From contig JAKAVW010000086.1 of NCBI GenBank assembly GCA_021827445.1, positions 1 to 10,159 of the forward strand: DNA of 10,159 bases, written 5' to 3'. The first letter of the stretch is position 1. Each line of letters begins with the position of its first letter. The notes beneath the pieces were generated by a model that was not told where the DNA came from, made no database searches, and saw nothing but the letters and a program-made list of their open reading frames with translations. A program made the translations under genes and the position numbers. This stretch comes from Pseudomonadota bacterium (lineage in GTDB: Bacteria > Pseudomonadota > Gammaproteobacteria > Acidithiobacillales > Acidithiobacillaceae). Positions 1 to 5,785 of this stretch are shown one piece after another.

Positions 1-422
1 GCTACGTCACGCCCAAGGAGCATCTCGGCCTGCCCGACAAAAATGACGTGCGCGAAGGGGCTATCACTTACAAGATAGCCGCCCATGCCGCCGACCTGGC
101 CAAGGGACATCCCGGTGCGCAGGTGCGGGATAACGCCCTGTCCAAGGCGCGTTTTGAATTCCGCTGGGAAGACCAGTTTCACCTCGGACTGGACCCCGAA
201 AAGGCGCGGGAATATCACGACGAGACCTTGCCCCAGGAGGGCGCCAAGGCGGCCCATTTCTGCTCCATGTGCGGCCCCCATTTCTGCTCCATGAAAATCT
301 CTCAGGATTTGCAGGAGTACGCCCAGTCTAAAGGCGAGGACATTGAGACCGCGCGCCTGGAAGGCATGCAGGAAAAGGCCGAGGACTTCAAACGGATGGG
401 GAAAAATATCTATCTACGTTAA
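1..422 (+). CDS. thiC: Phosphomethylpyrimidine synthase ThiC, C-terminal part (5' end outside window)
   Basis: This is the last 139 residues of ThiC; the first complete codon is at position 3 and the stop is TAA at 420-422. ThiC is a cytoplasmic radical-SAM enzyme that rearranges aminoimidazole ribotide into hydroxymethylpyrimidine phosphate for thiamin synthesis. The visible part carries the family's C-terminal iron-sulfur signature FCSMCGPHFCSM (CX2CX4C, encoded around 259-293), which holds the radical-SAM [4Fe-4S] cluster. It also has the preceding FRWEDQFHLGLDP and YHDETLP segments typical of the family. The full protein is usually about 600-650 residues, so roughly four fifths lies upstream. 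The reading frame is intact and the C-terminus (after QDLQEYA) is of ordinary length. Its final 9 bases overlap the end of the convergent MBL-fold gene, leaving no room for a separate terminator. Confidence 0.97.
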   Translation, partial: YVTPKEHLGLPDKNDVREGAITYKIAAHAADLAKGHPGAQVRDNALSKARFEFRWEDQFHLGLDPEKAREYHDETLPQEGAKAAHFCSMCGPHFCSMKISQDLQEYAQSKGEDIETARLEGMQEKAEDFKRMGKNIYLR

Positions 423-1142
423 TAAGTTACGACCCGGCATGTAACGCTGCACCTCATCTTCCTGTGTCCCGGCTTCGTTTGCATCGTTTTTACTGGCCAT
501 CTCTGCCGGGACCTTTTCCGGTAACAACAATGCGCAACTGCGTAAAAAAGCACGCTTGCCCCTTTGATTATTGAGCCAGTGGTCTTTACGGCGCAGTTCT
601 TCAATGCTGGTGAGACGCCGGCCCTTACTTTCCAGGCCGGGATAGATCAGGGTTTCCCCCGGAAAACTGAGTAAGCGGTTAGTGATGCTTTGGTAGAGCG
701 TTTGCAGTTCGCTTTGGTCAGTACAGGGAGCGGTCCCGGTGGCAAGCAGTGTCTTACCGGTGAACAGTCGATCCTCCCACCAGTAGGTCACTGCACAGGG
801 ACTTTGCCCCGGCGTATGCAGGACCCGGAGTTTTTCTTCACCAAAATACAGGACATCGCCGTGACGCAGGCGCAGGTCGATGTGTTCATCGGTTACGCTT
901 TCATGGGCAACAATCTGGGCACTGCTATGTTCTTGCAGGACGATGGCGGCGATGATATGCGCGGGTTCATGATGGGTCTGCAAAATGTAGCGCAGATTCA
1001 GTCCGCGCTCGGCTATGAATGCTTCGAAAGTGTCAACATGCGCGGGCATGGGATCGATAATGATGGTCTCGCGCGTAACTGGGTCGCCCAACAGATAGCT
1101 CAGATGGCCGCCTCTGGACGTGCATAGTTGTCTGAATATCAT
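414..1142 (-). CDS. MBL-fold protein related to persulfide dioxygenase (ETHE1/PDO) with degenerate metal site
   Basis: The protein has 242 residues from Met at 1142 and begins MIFRQL, the usual start of ETHE1-type persulfide dioxygenases. It follows that family along most of its length: LLGD near 17-20, DLRLRHGD at 89-96, TPGQSPCAVTY at 110-120, LFTGKTLL at 126-133 and LIYPGLESKG at 165-174. Active members use a mononuclear Fe(II) site to oxidise glutathione persulfide to sulfite. Here the HxHxDH motif reads HHEPAH (57-62), the His of the PGH motif is Gln113, the Asp of TGD is Lys130 and the His of YPxH is Leu170. Only one of the three expected iron ligands (His57) is left, so dioxygenase activity is unlikely. 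Four cysteines (7, 116, 140, 203) remain. The start at 1142 is preferred over 1172 because an AGGGG sequence lies about 9 bases upstream and the sigma-54 promoter would initiate near 1171. After residue 190 the chain is basic, then acidic, and unlike ETHE1. It is divergent from the fisR-like gene. Confidence 0.9.
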   Translation of the reverse strand: MIFRQLCTSRGGHLSYLLGDPVTRETIIIDPMPAHVDTFEAFIAERGLNLRYILQTHHEPAHIIAAIVLQEHSSAQIVAHESVTDEHIDLRLRHGDVLYFGEEKLRVLHTPGQSPCAVTYWWEDRLFTGKTLLATGTAPCTDQSELQTLYQSITNRLLSFPGETLIYPGLESKGRRLTSIEELRRKDHWLNNQRGKRAFLRSCALLLPEKVPAEMASKNDANEAGTQEDEVQRYMPGRNLLT

Positions 1143-1181
1143 GTCGCCCGCCCCTGTTGAATGCCTGGACATCGGATCATG

Positions 1182-1197
1182 AGCAATCGTTATGCCA
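1182..1197 (-). promoter_or_regulatory. Sigma-54 (-24/-12) promoter for the MBL-fold gene
   Basis: Read on the minus strand the sequence is TGGCATAACGATTGCT. It matches the sigma-54 consensus TGGCACGNNNNTTGCT at every defined position except two (AT for CG), with the GG and GC elements separated by exactly 10 bases. Transcription would start about 12 bases beyond the GC, near 1171, giving a leader of about 29 nt to the start codon at 1142. A sigma-54 activator gene lies immediately divergent, which supports the call. The prediction is from sequence match alone. Confidence 0.78.
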
Positions 1198-1246
1198 TTA
1201 TTTTATGTTGTATTAGAGACAGGGCATTTTTAATAGTGCGATAATA

Positions 1247-1268
1247 AACAAAATGTTATATTTTTGTT
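1247..1268. repeat. AT-rich inverted repeat in the divergent control region
   Basis: AACAAAA (1247-1253) is followed 8 bases later by its reverse complement TTTTGTT (1262-1268). It lies in a markedly AT-rich stretch (about 1198-1275) between the sigma-54 promoter and the TGTCA/TGACA repeat. A flexible or bendable segment here would suit DNA looping between a distal activator site and sigma-54 polymerase. I see no clear IHF consensus, so the function is open. Confidence 0.35.
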
Positions 1269-1322
1269 GTGAGATTTATCTGGGCTACTTTGGCTCGAAG
1301 TCAGTCTGCGTTTTGGTATGAC

Positions 1323-1336
1323 TGTCAAAAATGACA
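1323..1336. promoter_or_regulatory. Candidate activator binding site, TGTCA-N4-TGACA
   Basis: This is a perfect 5-bp inverted repeat with a 4-base A-rich spacer. Its centre is about 160 bases upstream of the predicted sigma-54 start of the MBL gene, a usual distance for an enhancer site. It also sits about 35-48 bases upstream of the predicted start of the regulator's own transcript. One site could therefore serve both activation of the MBL gene and autoregulation. A second ATGAC occurs at 1318-1322. Assignment to the FisR-like protein is inference. Confidence 0.5.
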
Positions 1337-1355
1337 TATGCGAATTGGCAGAAGC

Positions 1356-1364
1356 TGCTATAAT
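1356..1364 (+). promoter_or_regulatory. Extended -10 promoter for the fisR-like operon
   Basis: TGCTATAAT is a perfect extended -10 element (TGN followed by TATAAT), which can work without a good -35; none is seen at 17-bp spacing. Initiation would fall near 1371, downstream of the ATG at 1338, so that upstream ATG cannot be the start and the regulator begins at 1440. An 8-base direct repeat AATTGGCA (1343-1350 and 1362-1369) brackets the element. Confidence 0.6.
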
Positions 1365-1392
1365 TGGCATGCCTGCCGAGAGAAGGCGTCCG

Positions 1393-1409
1393 TCGCGCCG
1401 GTGGCGCGA
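1393..1409 (+). other. GC-rich hairpin in the leader of the fisR-like gene
   Basis: TCGCGCC (1393-1399) pairs perfectly with GGCGCGA (1403-1409) around a 3-base loop. The stem ends 20 bases before the ribosome binding site GGGAGGGG (1430-1437) of the start at 1440. It lies in the predicted 69-nt leader and could affect translation or mRNA stability. It has no following U-run, so it is not a terminator. Confidence 0.4.
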
Positions 1410-1439
1410 TTCGGCGTGCGGGGTACGATGGGAGGGGCC

Positions 1440-2798
1440 ATGACGGATTTACTCAAGCAGTTACGACCGGAAATGACATCGCTGTTAAATTGTTTTAGCG
1501 CTCCGGCGGTATTGCTTTGCGCAGATTACGCGGTCCTCGCCGCCAATCAGGCCTACCGGCGGGTCTTCGGTGATGGTAAGCCCTTACAGGGGCGACTCTG
1601 TTATGAGATTATGGCCGAGGCAGGCTACACATGTCGCCAGGGGGGTAACCACTGTCCCCTCGATACGTGTCAGCGTTCTGGTACCGATCAGCATGTGGTG
1701 CATAGCGGTACCTCCGGAAGCGCCCAGATCGATCTGTACCCCATTCGCAACGATAACGCTGAAGTCGTCTATTTTCTCGAACTTCTGATCCTCATACCGC
1801 AGTCGGTTGTGCAATCCGCTCCGGTTATGGTCGGCAACTCCTTCGCCTGGCAGGACGTTACCACGCTGATCCGACGAGTGGCCCCCAGCGAGGCCGCCGT
1901 ATTGCTGCTCGGAGAATCCGGCACGGGCAAGGAGCTGGCCGCCGCGGCCGTACATCAGGGCAGCCGGGTTCGCAACGGACCTTTTGTGGCGGTGGATTGC
2001 TCGGGATTGCCCGAAACTCTCTTTGAGAGCGAGCTCTTCGGCCATGAGAAAGGGGCATTTACCGGCGCGCATTCGCGCAAAATTGGCCTGGTAGAAGCGG
2101 CTAATAGTGGCACCCTTTTTCTGGATGAGGTCGGCGATATTCCCCTCAGCTTGCAGGTAAAACTCTTGCGCCTGCTGGAAACGGGTTATTTCCGGCGAGT
2201 GGGGGGTGTGGAACCGATTCGCTCGCGGTTCCGCCTGGTCTCGGCTACTCACCGCCCGCTGGAAAGAATGGTCGCGGAGGAGCGGTTCCGGCAGGATTTA
2301 TATTATCGTTTGAATACCTTTCCGATCGTGTTGCCCGCGCTGCGTGAGCGCCTGGAGGATATCCCCCTGCTGGCGGAAGCCATTCTGCAGCGATTGTCGG
2401 TGGCCAAGGGTCTCCATCTTCATGCGGACACGTTGGATTTACTGCGATGCTATGATTATCCGGGTAATATTCGTGAATTGCGTAATATACTTGAGCGTGC
2501 CGCACTGCTGGCCGATGATGTCTGGATTCTCCCGGCGCACCTGCCCGCAAACCTTCAGCATCTGCCAGAGCATAAACTCGGCCCGGCAAACACGGTGTCT
2601 GCCAAACGGTCCTCCGTACCAGGTATTGAAGAAATCATTCCCCTGGCGGAACTGGAAGAGCAATATCTGCGCTGGGCGCGGAGAAGTTACAGCGGGGATC
2701 GCCGCAGTCTGGCGCAACGTCTGGGCGTCAGCGAACGCACCTTATATCGTAAATTAGATGCGTTGAGGAGCAATACTGAACATGCCGTTGAGTCATGA
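1440..2798 (+). CDS. fisR: Sigma-54-dependent activator with cysteine sensor domain, FisR-like
   Basis: A 452-residue enhancer-binding protein read from ATG 1440, which follows GGGAGGGG; the in-frame ATG at 1338 lies upstream of the predicted transcription start. Residues 1-120 form a PAS-like sensor with Cys18, 27, 54, 65, 72 and 77. The AAA+ domain shows Walker A GESGTGKE (158-165), the sigma-54 contact loop GAFTGA (205-210), Walker B TLFLDE (225-230), FRQDLYYRLN (283-292) and GNIRELRN (342-349). A Fis-type helix-turn-helix follows (about 422-442, LAQRLGVSERTLYRKL). From memory, FisR of Cupriavidus senses sulfane sulfur through Cys53, Cys64 and Cys71; the 11- and 7-residue spacings are the same here at 54/65/72. 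FisR activates persulfide dioxygenase and SQR genes, and a PDO-like gene is divergent here. There is no receiver domain, so activation is by direct ligand or cysteine chemistry. The activator class is near certain; sulfane sulfur as the signal is inference. Confidence 0.9.
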   Translation: MTDLLKQLRPEMTSLLNCFSAPAVLLCADYAVLAANQAYRRVFGDGKPLQGRLCYEIMAEAGYTCRQGGNHCPLDTCQRSGTDQHVVHSGTSGSAQIDLYPIRNDNAEVVYFLELLILIPQSVVQSAPVMVGNSFAWQDVTTLIRRVAPSEAAVLLLGESGTGKELAAAAVHQGSRVRNGPFVAVDCSGLPETLFESELFGHEKGAFTGAHSRKIGLVEAANSGTLFLDEVGDIPLSLQVKLLRLLETGYFRRVGGVEPIRSRFRLVSATHRPLERMVAEERFRQDLYYRLNTFPIVLPALRERLEDIPLLAEAILQRLSVAKGLHLHADTLDLLRCYDYPGNIRELRNILERAALLADDVWILPAHLPANLQHLPEHKLGPANTVSAKRSSVPGIEEIIPLAELEEQYLRWARRSYSGDRRSLAQRLGVSERTLYRKLDALRSNTEHAVES

Positions 2799-3465
2799 TG
2801 TCTGGCCGGAGGGGCTGCTGACGCGTCCCGGTCGCGACGCGGACGCTTCTTGCGTTGTGCTGCTGCATGGCCTTGGTGCCTCTATGGAAGACCTCGCAGG
2901 GGTAGCGGATTTGGCAGACCCGGAAGGTCGTTTCCGCTGGATATTTCCCAATGCACCGGTGCGCCCGGTACGTATCAACGGGGGCAGACCGATGCGGGCC
3001 TGGTATGACGTGTATGGTTTCGACATTCATTCCGCAGAAGACGCGGAAGGATTGCAAGACATGGCCAGGCGGCTCGGCGCCCTACTGGATCATGAGGCTG
3101 GTAAGGGATCATCTATCATTCTCGGTGGATTCTCGCAGGGTGGCGCCATGGCGCTCTACACCGTGTTGCATGCCGGTTATGCGAGCAAGGCGGTGTTTGC
3201 CCTGAGTGCCTACCTGCCGTTGCGCGCCCATCTGGCGGCAGCCACGGCCAAGTCACCGCCGATATTTTGGGCGCACGGGCAGCAGGATGCCGTCTTGCCT
3301 CTTTCTTATATGGAGATTGCCCAGCAGATGATGAAAGCCTTGGGTTATAAGGTAAGCGCACATAGCTATCCCATGGATCACACCCTTTGTGAAGACGAGT
3401 TACTGGATTTGCGCACCTTTCTTCATAGCCTTGCCGGTCCGCAGGAGGCGGCATCAAGCCAATGA
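2782..3465 (+). CDS. Alpha/beta-hydrolase carboxylesterase (phospholipase/carboxylesterase family)
   Basis: A 227-residue cytoplasmic serine esterase of the acyl-protein thioesterase/carboxylesterase family (close to the usual 215-230 residues). Landmarks are LLHGLGAS (27-34, oxyanion loop), the FPNAPVRPVRINGG stretch (55-68), the AWYD motif (73-76), the nucleophile elbow GFSQGG with Ser118, Asp169 in HGQQDAVLPL, and His200 in YPMDHTLCEDEL. The catalytic triad is complete. Members hydrolyse short- to medium-chain carboxyl esters or lysophospholipids; the substrate here cannot be told. No signal peptide is seen. The ATG at 2782 lies inside the end of the fisR-like gene (17-bp overlap), with GAGGAG at 2765-2770 as ribosome site, so the two are probably translationally coupled. 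The next gene overlaps its stop by 4 bases. Confidence 0.92.
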   Translation: MPLSHDVWPEGLLTRPGRDADASCVVLLHGLGASMEDLAGVADLADPEGRFRWIFPNAPVRPVRINGGRPMRAWYDVYGFDIHSAEDAEGLQDMARRLGALLDHEAGKGSSIILGGFSQGGAMALYTVLHAGYASKAVFALSAYLPLRAHLAAATAKSPPIFWAHGQQDAVLPLSYMEIAQQMMKALGYKVSAHSYPMDHTLCEDELLDLRTFLHSLAGPQEAASSQ

Positions 3466-3938
3466 ATACGTTATGGATTGAACAATTCGTACATATTATC
3501 GCCGTAGTGGTCTGGATTGGTGGCCTTTTTTTCGCCACGGTCGTGCTGGCGCCCGTTCTGCAGGCCGAAATCGCTCAGGCCAGTACCCGAATCCCTTTGC
3601 TGCACGCCATCCTGCGCCGATTTTTTCTGTGGGTCGGGATATCCGGCGCGGTATTGCTGGGCAGTGGTTACACCATGGTACCCCTGTTCTATGGGGGCTT
3701 TGCCGCCCTCAGTGCCCCGGTCTCGATCATGGTGGTGTTGGGTACGATCATGGTGATGCTGGCGCTGCATGTCTACTTTGCGCCGCTCAAGCGGCTACGG
3801 CGTGCTGTCCGCGATCAGGACTGGAAGGCGGGTGCGCGCGCCCTGGGTCAAGTCCGACTGCTTTCGAGCGTTAACCTGCTCTTATCGTTAGTCGTGATCC
3901 TGATGGGGGTGTGGGGGGTGCTGGGCACCCCCTGGTAG
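3462..3938 (+). CDS. CopD-like four-helix integral membrane protein
   Basis: A 158-residue inner-membrane protein with four predicted helices at about 7-31, 53-76, 86-107 and 133-155. A basic loop (108-132, KRLRRAVRDQDWKAGARALGQVR) precedes the last helix. The first helix carries HIIAVVVWIGGLFF with His11 and Trp18, a pattern shared by CopD-type (copper resistance D) and related small membrane proteins; His103 in helix three could be a second metal or heme ligand. The function is not certain: CopD relatives have been linked to copper uptake, but many small members are uncharacterised. The start ATG overlaps the esterase stop (ATGA), with AGGAGG at 3443-3448, so it is the third gene of the same operon. 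No copper chaperone or CopC gene is in view. Confidence 0.8.
   Translation: MNTLWIEQFVHIIAVVVWIGGLFFATVVLAPVLQAEIAQASTRIPLLHAILRRFFLWVGISGAVLLGSGYTMVPLFYGGFAALSAPVSIMVVLGTIMVMLALHVYFAPLKRLRRAVRDQDWKAGARALGQVRLLSSVNLLLSLVVILMGVWGVLGTPW
3914..3932. terminator. Strong GC hairpin at the end of the CopD-like gene (possible 3' stop signal)
   Basis: GGGGGTGC (3914-3921) pairs perfectly with GCACCCCC (3925-3932) around a TGG loop. It overlaps the last codons of the CopD-like gene (stop at 3936-3938). No T-run follows on either strand, so it is not a classical intrinsic terminator. It is the only strong stem between the two convergent genes and may act as a 3' barrier or simply be coding GC content. 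Confidence 0.3.
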
Positions 3939-3944
3939 AGTTCT

Positions 3945-3971
3945 GTAATCCGAGTAATCCGTTTAATCGGT
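3945..3971. repeat. Three tandem 9-bp units spanning the convergent gene junction
   Basis: GTAATCCGA, GTAATCCGT and TTAATCGGT follow head to tail. The first two differ at one base; the third is more diverged and contains the stop codon and last two codons of the minus-strand oxidoreductase. The repeat fills most of the 24-base gap between the genes. Confidence 0.6.
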
Positions 3972-5381
3972 CGCCCCAAAAATCTGCTCCTCCAGACCCC
4001 ACCGTGCCGCCAGCGTTTCGGTGGCGTTTACCAGCTCCTCCGCGCGCGAGGGGTGGTTGACGCGAATTTCGACGATCTTACGCAGGGCCTCATCGCGGTT
4101 GCTACTGCTGGCGAGCAGATGAATCAGTTCACCAGCATCGCGACCGACAATTTCACCACCGAGTAATTCGCCGCTATCCATATCTGCCAACAAACGGACG
4201 AAGCCTACACCATCATCCTGCCCCAGCGCCCGTGGTGAGGCCTCAAAAGCGGCGAAACCCACCGCTGGTTCAAAGCCCTGGTCCTCGGCCGCATCATCAT
4301 CCAGGCCGATACGCGCCAGTTCCACCGCCGAATAAACCAGCTCCGGCACCCAGCGCGGATCGCGTTCCTGTTTTTCTTTGCTGAACAGATTGTGGATGAC
4401 TATCTGGGCATCGCTGAGGGCCTGATTGGCATTCATGATCGGGCCGACCGCATCGCCAATGGCATAAATGCCGGGCTCTTCCGTCTCCAGCATGGTATTG
4501 GTCTGTACAAATCCGCGGTCGTCCAGGGTGACGCTGGTGTTTTCCAGCCCCAATCCCTCCGTAAAGGCATGGCGCCCGGTAGCGAGCAGCAGCCAATCGC
4601 CCTGGACCGGCTTCCCCCGGTCATCGAAGACCGTCACTCCAGCGGCCGTCGTCTCGATGCGGGCGATCTTGAATCCCGCCTGGGGATGGATATTCAACGC
4701 CGCCAGCGCCGCCTTGAGCGTATCCTTGGCCTGCGGCGAATACTGGGTATGGGCGAGGGCAGGGGAGTGCACCAGCCATTCCACCTGTTTGCCGAGTTGG
4801 GTAAAAATATACGCGAACTCAGTGCCGATAACCCCGCCGCCCACCAGGATGACCCGATCCCCGCTGGGGACGCCGTCGTCATAGAGCATATCGCTCGTCA
4901 GCACCTTACCGGGTACCGTGGCGATTCCCTGGGGCAGGGATGGTACCGATCCGGTGGCAATGATGCTGGTTTCCGTGCGGATTTCCGCCAGGCCCTCAGC
5001 GCCCTGGATTTGAATGCGCCGCGAATCAAGGAAGCGCCCGGTGCCATTATAGAGATGCACGCCGAGACGCTTCAGGTAATCGACATAGCTGGTGCGCACC
5101 GTCTCGACCACCTGATGCTGGTGCTGCCAGGCTTGCGCCATATCTCCTGTGAGTGCCGAACCCACAATGCCCCGTTTCTCGAAGTGACGACTTTGCTCGA
5201 TCCACTTTGCCGTCTCATGCCAGTCCTTTTTGGGTACACAGCCGCGATTCAGGCAGGTGCCACCCCAGGTCTGTTTCTCGATGATGGCGGCTTTTTTACC
5301 ACGCAGAGCGGCCAGCACCGCCACGCGATACCCACCCGGACCGCTGCCGATAATCGTGATGTCATAATTGTTTGCACTCAT
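3963..5381 (-). CDS. FAD-dependent pyridine nucleotide-disulfide oxidoreductase (dihydrolipoamide dehydrogenase/glutathione reductase family)
   Basis: A 472-residue flavoprotein of normal family length. The FAD site is GSGPGGY (12-18), the redox disulfide is Cys43/Cys48 in GGTCLNRGCVPKK, the second dinucleotide fold is GGGVIG (181-186), and the second FAD motif is GIYAIGD (304-310). The catalytic dyad is His443/Glu448 in HPSRAEE. All parts for NAD(P)H-to-disulfide electron transfer are present. The redox motif blends the LPD (GGTCLNVGC) and glutathione reductase (GCVPKK) patterns. The strand after the nucleotide motif ends VEWLVHSP, lacking the Glu that usually selects NADH, so cofactor preference is open. 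There is no N-terminal metal-binding domain or C-terminal Cys pair, which argues against MerA. No 2-oxoacid dehydrogenase genes are adjacent, so it is probably not the complex-bound LPD. The substrate is unknown; a role in thiol or sulfur redox is possible. The ribosome site is AAGAGGG, about 5 bases before the ATG. Confidence 0.9.
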   Translation of the reverse strand: MSANNYDITIIGSGPGGYRVAVLAALRGKKAAIIEKQTWGGTCLNRGCVPKKDWHETAKWIEQSRHFEKRGIVGSALTGDMAQAWQHQHQVVETVRTSYVDYLKRLGVHLYNGTGRFLDSRRIQIQGAEGLAEIRTETSIIATGSVPSLPQGIATVPGKVLTSDMLYDDGVPSGDRVILVGGGVIGTEFAYIFTQLGKQVEWLVHSPALAHTQYSPQAKDTLKAALAALNIHPQAGFKIARIETTAAGVTVFDDRGKPVQGDWLLLATGRHAFTEGLGLENTSVTLDDRGFVQTNTMLETEEPGIYAIGDAVGPIMNANQALSDAQIVIHNLFSKEKQERDPRWVPELVYSAVELARIGLDDDAAEDQGFEPAVGFAAFEASPRALGQDDGVGFVRLLADMDSGELLGGEIVGRDAGELIHLLASSSNRDEALRKIVEIRVNHPSRAEELVNATETLAARWGLEEQIFGATD

Positions 5382-5634
5382 AAAGCCCTCTTTTTCAATT
5401 CAGTAAGAACCATTCATAAAGTTGTTGCTCATGGTTATACACGTTACTGCTTGCCAAGCTTATAGACACCGCTGCAGAGCAAACAGCGGGCCATAAATTG
5501 TGCTGTTGTTTGTCAGCGACGCTCAACCCTCGTTATCTTTAACATCTGAAAGGCATTGTTTATGAGAACAGTCTATCGGTATTCTGCGATAATATAATGT
5601 TTTCAGTGCACTATAAAGATTGCGTGAAATTTTC

Positions 5635-5650
5635 CGGCACAGAGCATGCC
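5635..5650 (+). promoter_or_regulatory. Weak sigma-54-like element upstream of opgG
   Basis: The sequence CGGCACAGAGCATGCC has the GG and GC elements at the exact 10-base spacing and keeps GGCAC, but misses the consensus at four defined positions (C for T at the start, A for G at 7, A for T at 12, C at the end). It would give a leader of about 125 nt. It is much poorer than the element at 1182-1197 and may be chance. Confidence 0.22.
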
Positions 5651-5750
5651 CTCTGGTGCCGTCGATTCACGACTCACTCCCCTGAAAGCGTCGGGTGCAA
5701 GCGACAATAACAACCTTGGAATAATAATAACAATTAAAAAATTAGATGGT

Positions 5751-5756
5751 TATAAA
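5751..5756 (+). promoter_or_regulatory. Candidate -10 element for the opgG operon
   Basis: TATAAA lies 29 bases before the opgG start, just downstream of a strongly A/T-rich tract (5721-5743) that could act as an UP-type element. The -35 at 17-bp spacing (TAACAA) is poor. It would give a short leader of about 20-25 nt, which agrees with the lack of a clear ribosome site. Confidence 0.35.
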
Positions 5757-5785
5757 TACGGCACAAGTTTTGCTTTCATCATGTC

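Larger units (their letters stand above)
5382..5785. other. Divergent AT-rich intergenic region between the oxidoreductase gene and opgG
   Basis: This 404-base stretch holds no convincing gene. It is AT-rich near opgG (about 5701-5760, with ATAATAATAA and AATTAAAAAATT) and more GC-rich in 5640-5700. A TATAAT occurs at 5593-5598 without a recognisable -35 partner. A weak inverted repeat AACAGC/GCTGTT lies at 5481-5506. I could not identify a confident promoter for the minus-strand gene. The length suggests separately regulated divergent promoters and possibly a long opgG leader. Confidence 0.5.

Noticed and set aside
253..293. Perfect 17-bp direct repeat (24-base period) in thiC
   Set aside because: It encodes the doubled FCSM of the canonical ThiC iron-sulfur motif, which is present at protein level across the family.
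1143..1172. Upstream ATG at 1172 adding 10 residues to the MBL-fold protein
   Set aside because: The predicted sigma-54 transcript starts at about 1171, the ribosome site is poor, and the family N-terminus MIFRQL begins at 1142.
1346..1380. TTGGCA sequences resembling -24 elements of sigma-54 promoters for the regulator
   Set aside because: At 1346 the GC element is two bases too close, and at 1365 no GC falls at the required spacing.
1338..1439. Upstream ATG at 1338 adding 34 residues to the FisR-like regulator
   Set aside because: It lies upstream of the extended -10 promoter at 1356-1364 and next to the TGTCA/TGACA repeat, and has no ribosome site; ATG 1440 follows GGGAGGGG.
1584..2252. 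Minus-strand open frame of 222 codons inside the fisR-like gene
   Set aside because: It is antisense to the sensor and AAA+ domains, whose motifs are unmistakable in the plus frame.
3963..5381. Mercuric reductase (MerA) identity for the flavoprotein
   Set aside because: It lacks the N-terminal heavy-metal domain and the C-terminal vicinal cysteines required by MerA, and no mer genes are adjacent.
4392..5465. Long plus-strand open frame (357 codons) opposite the disulfide oxidoreductase
   Set aside because: It is antisense to a complete, motif-rich flavoprotein and its translation shows no recognisable domain; GC-rich codon use creates such shadows.
5562..5597. Eleven-codon open frame (ATG AGA ACA ...) in the oxidoreductase-opgG gap as a leader peptide
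   Set aside because: It has no ribosome site or attenuator-like structure downstream; chance is the simpler explanation.
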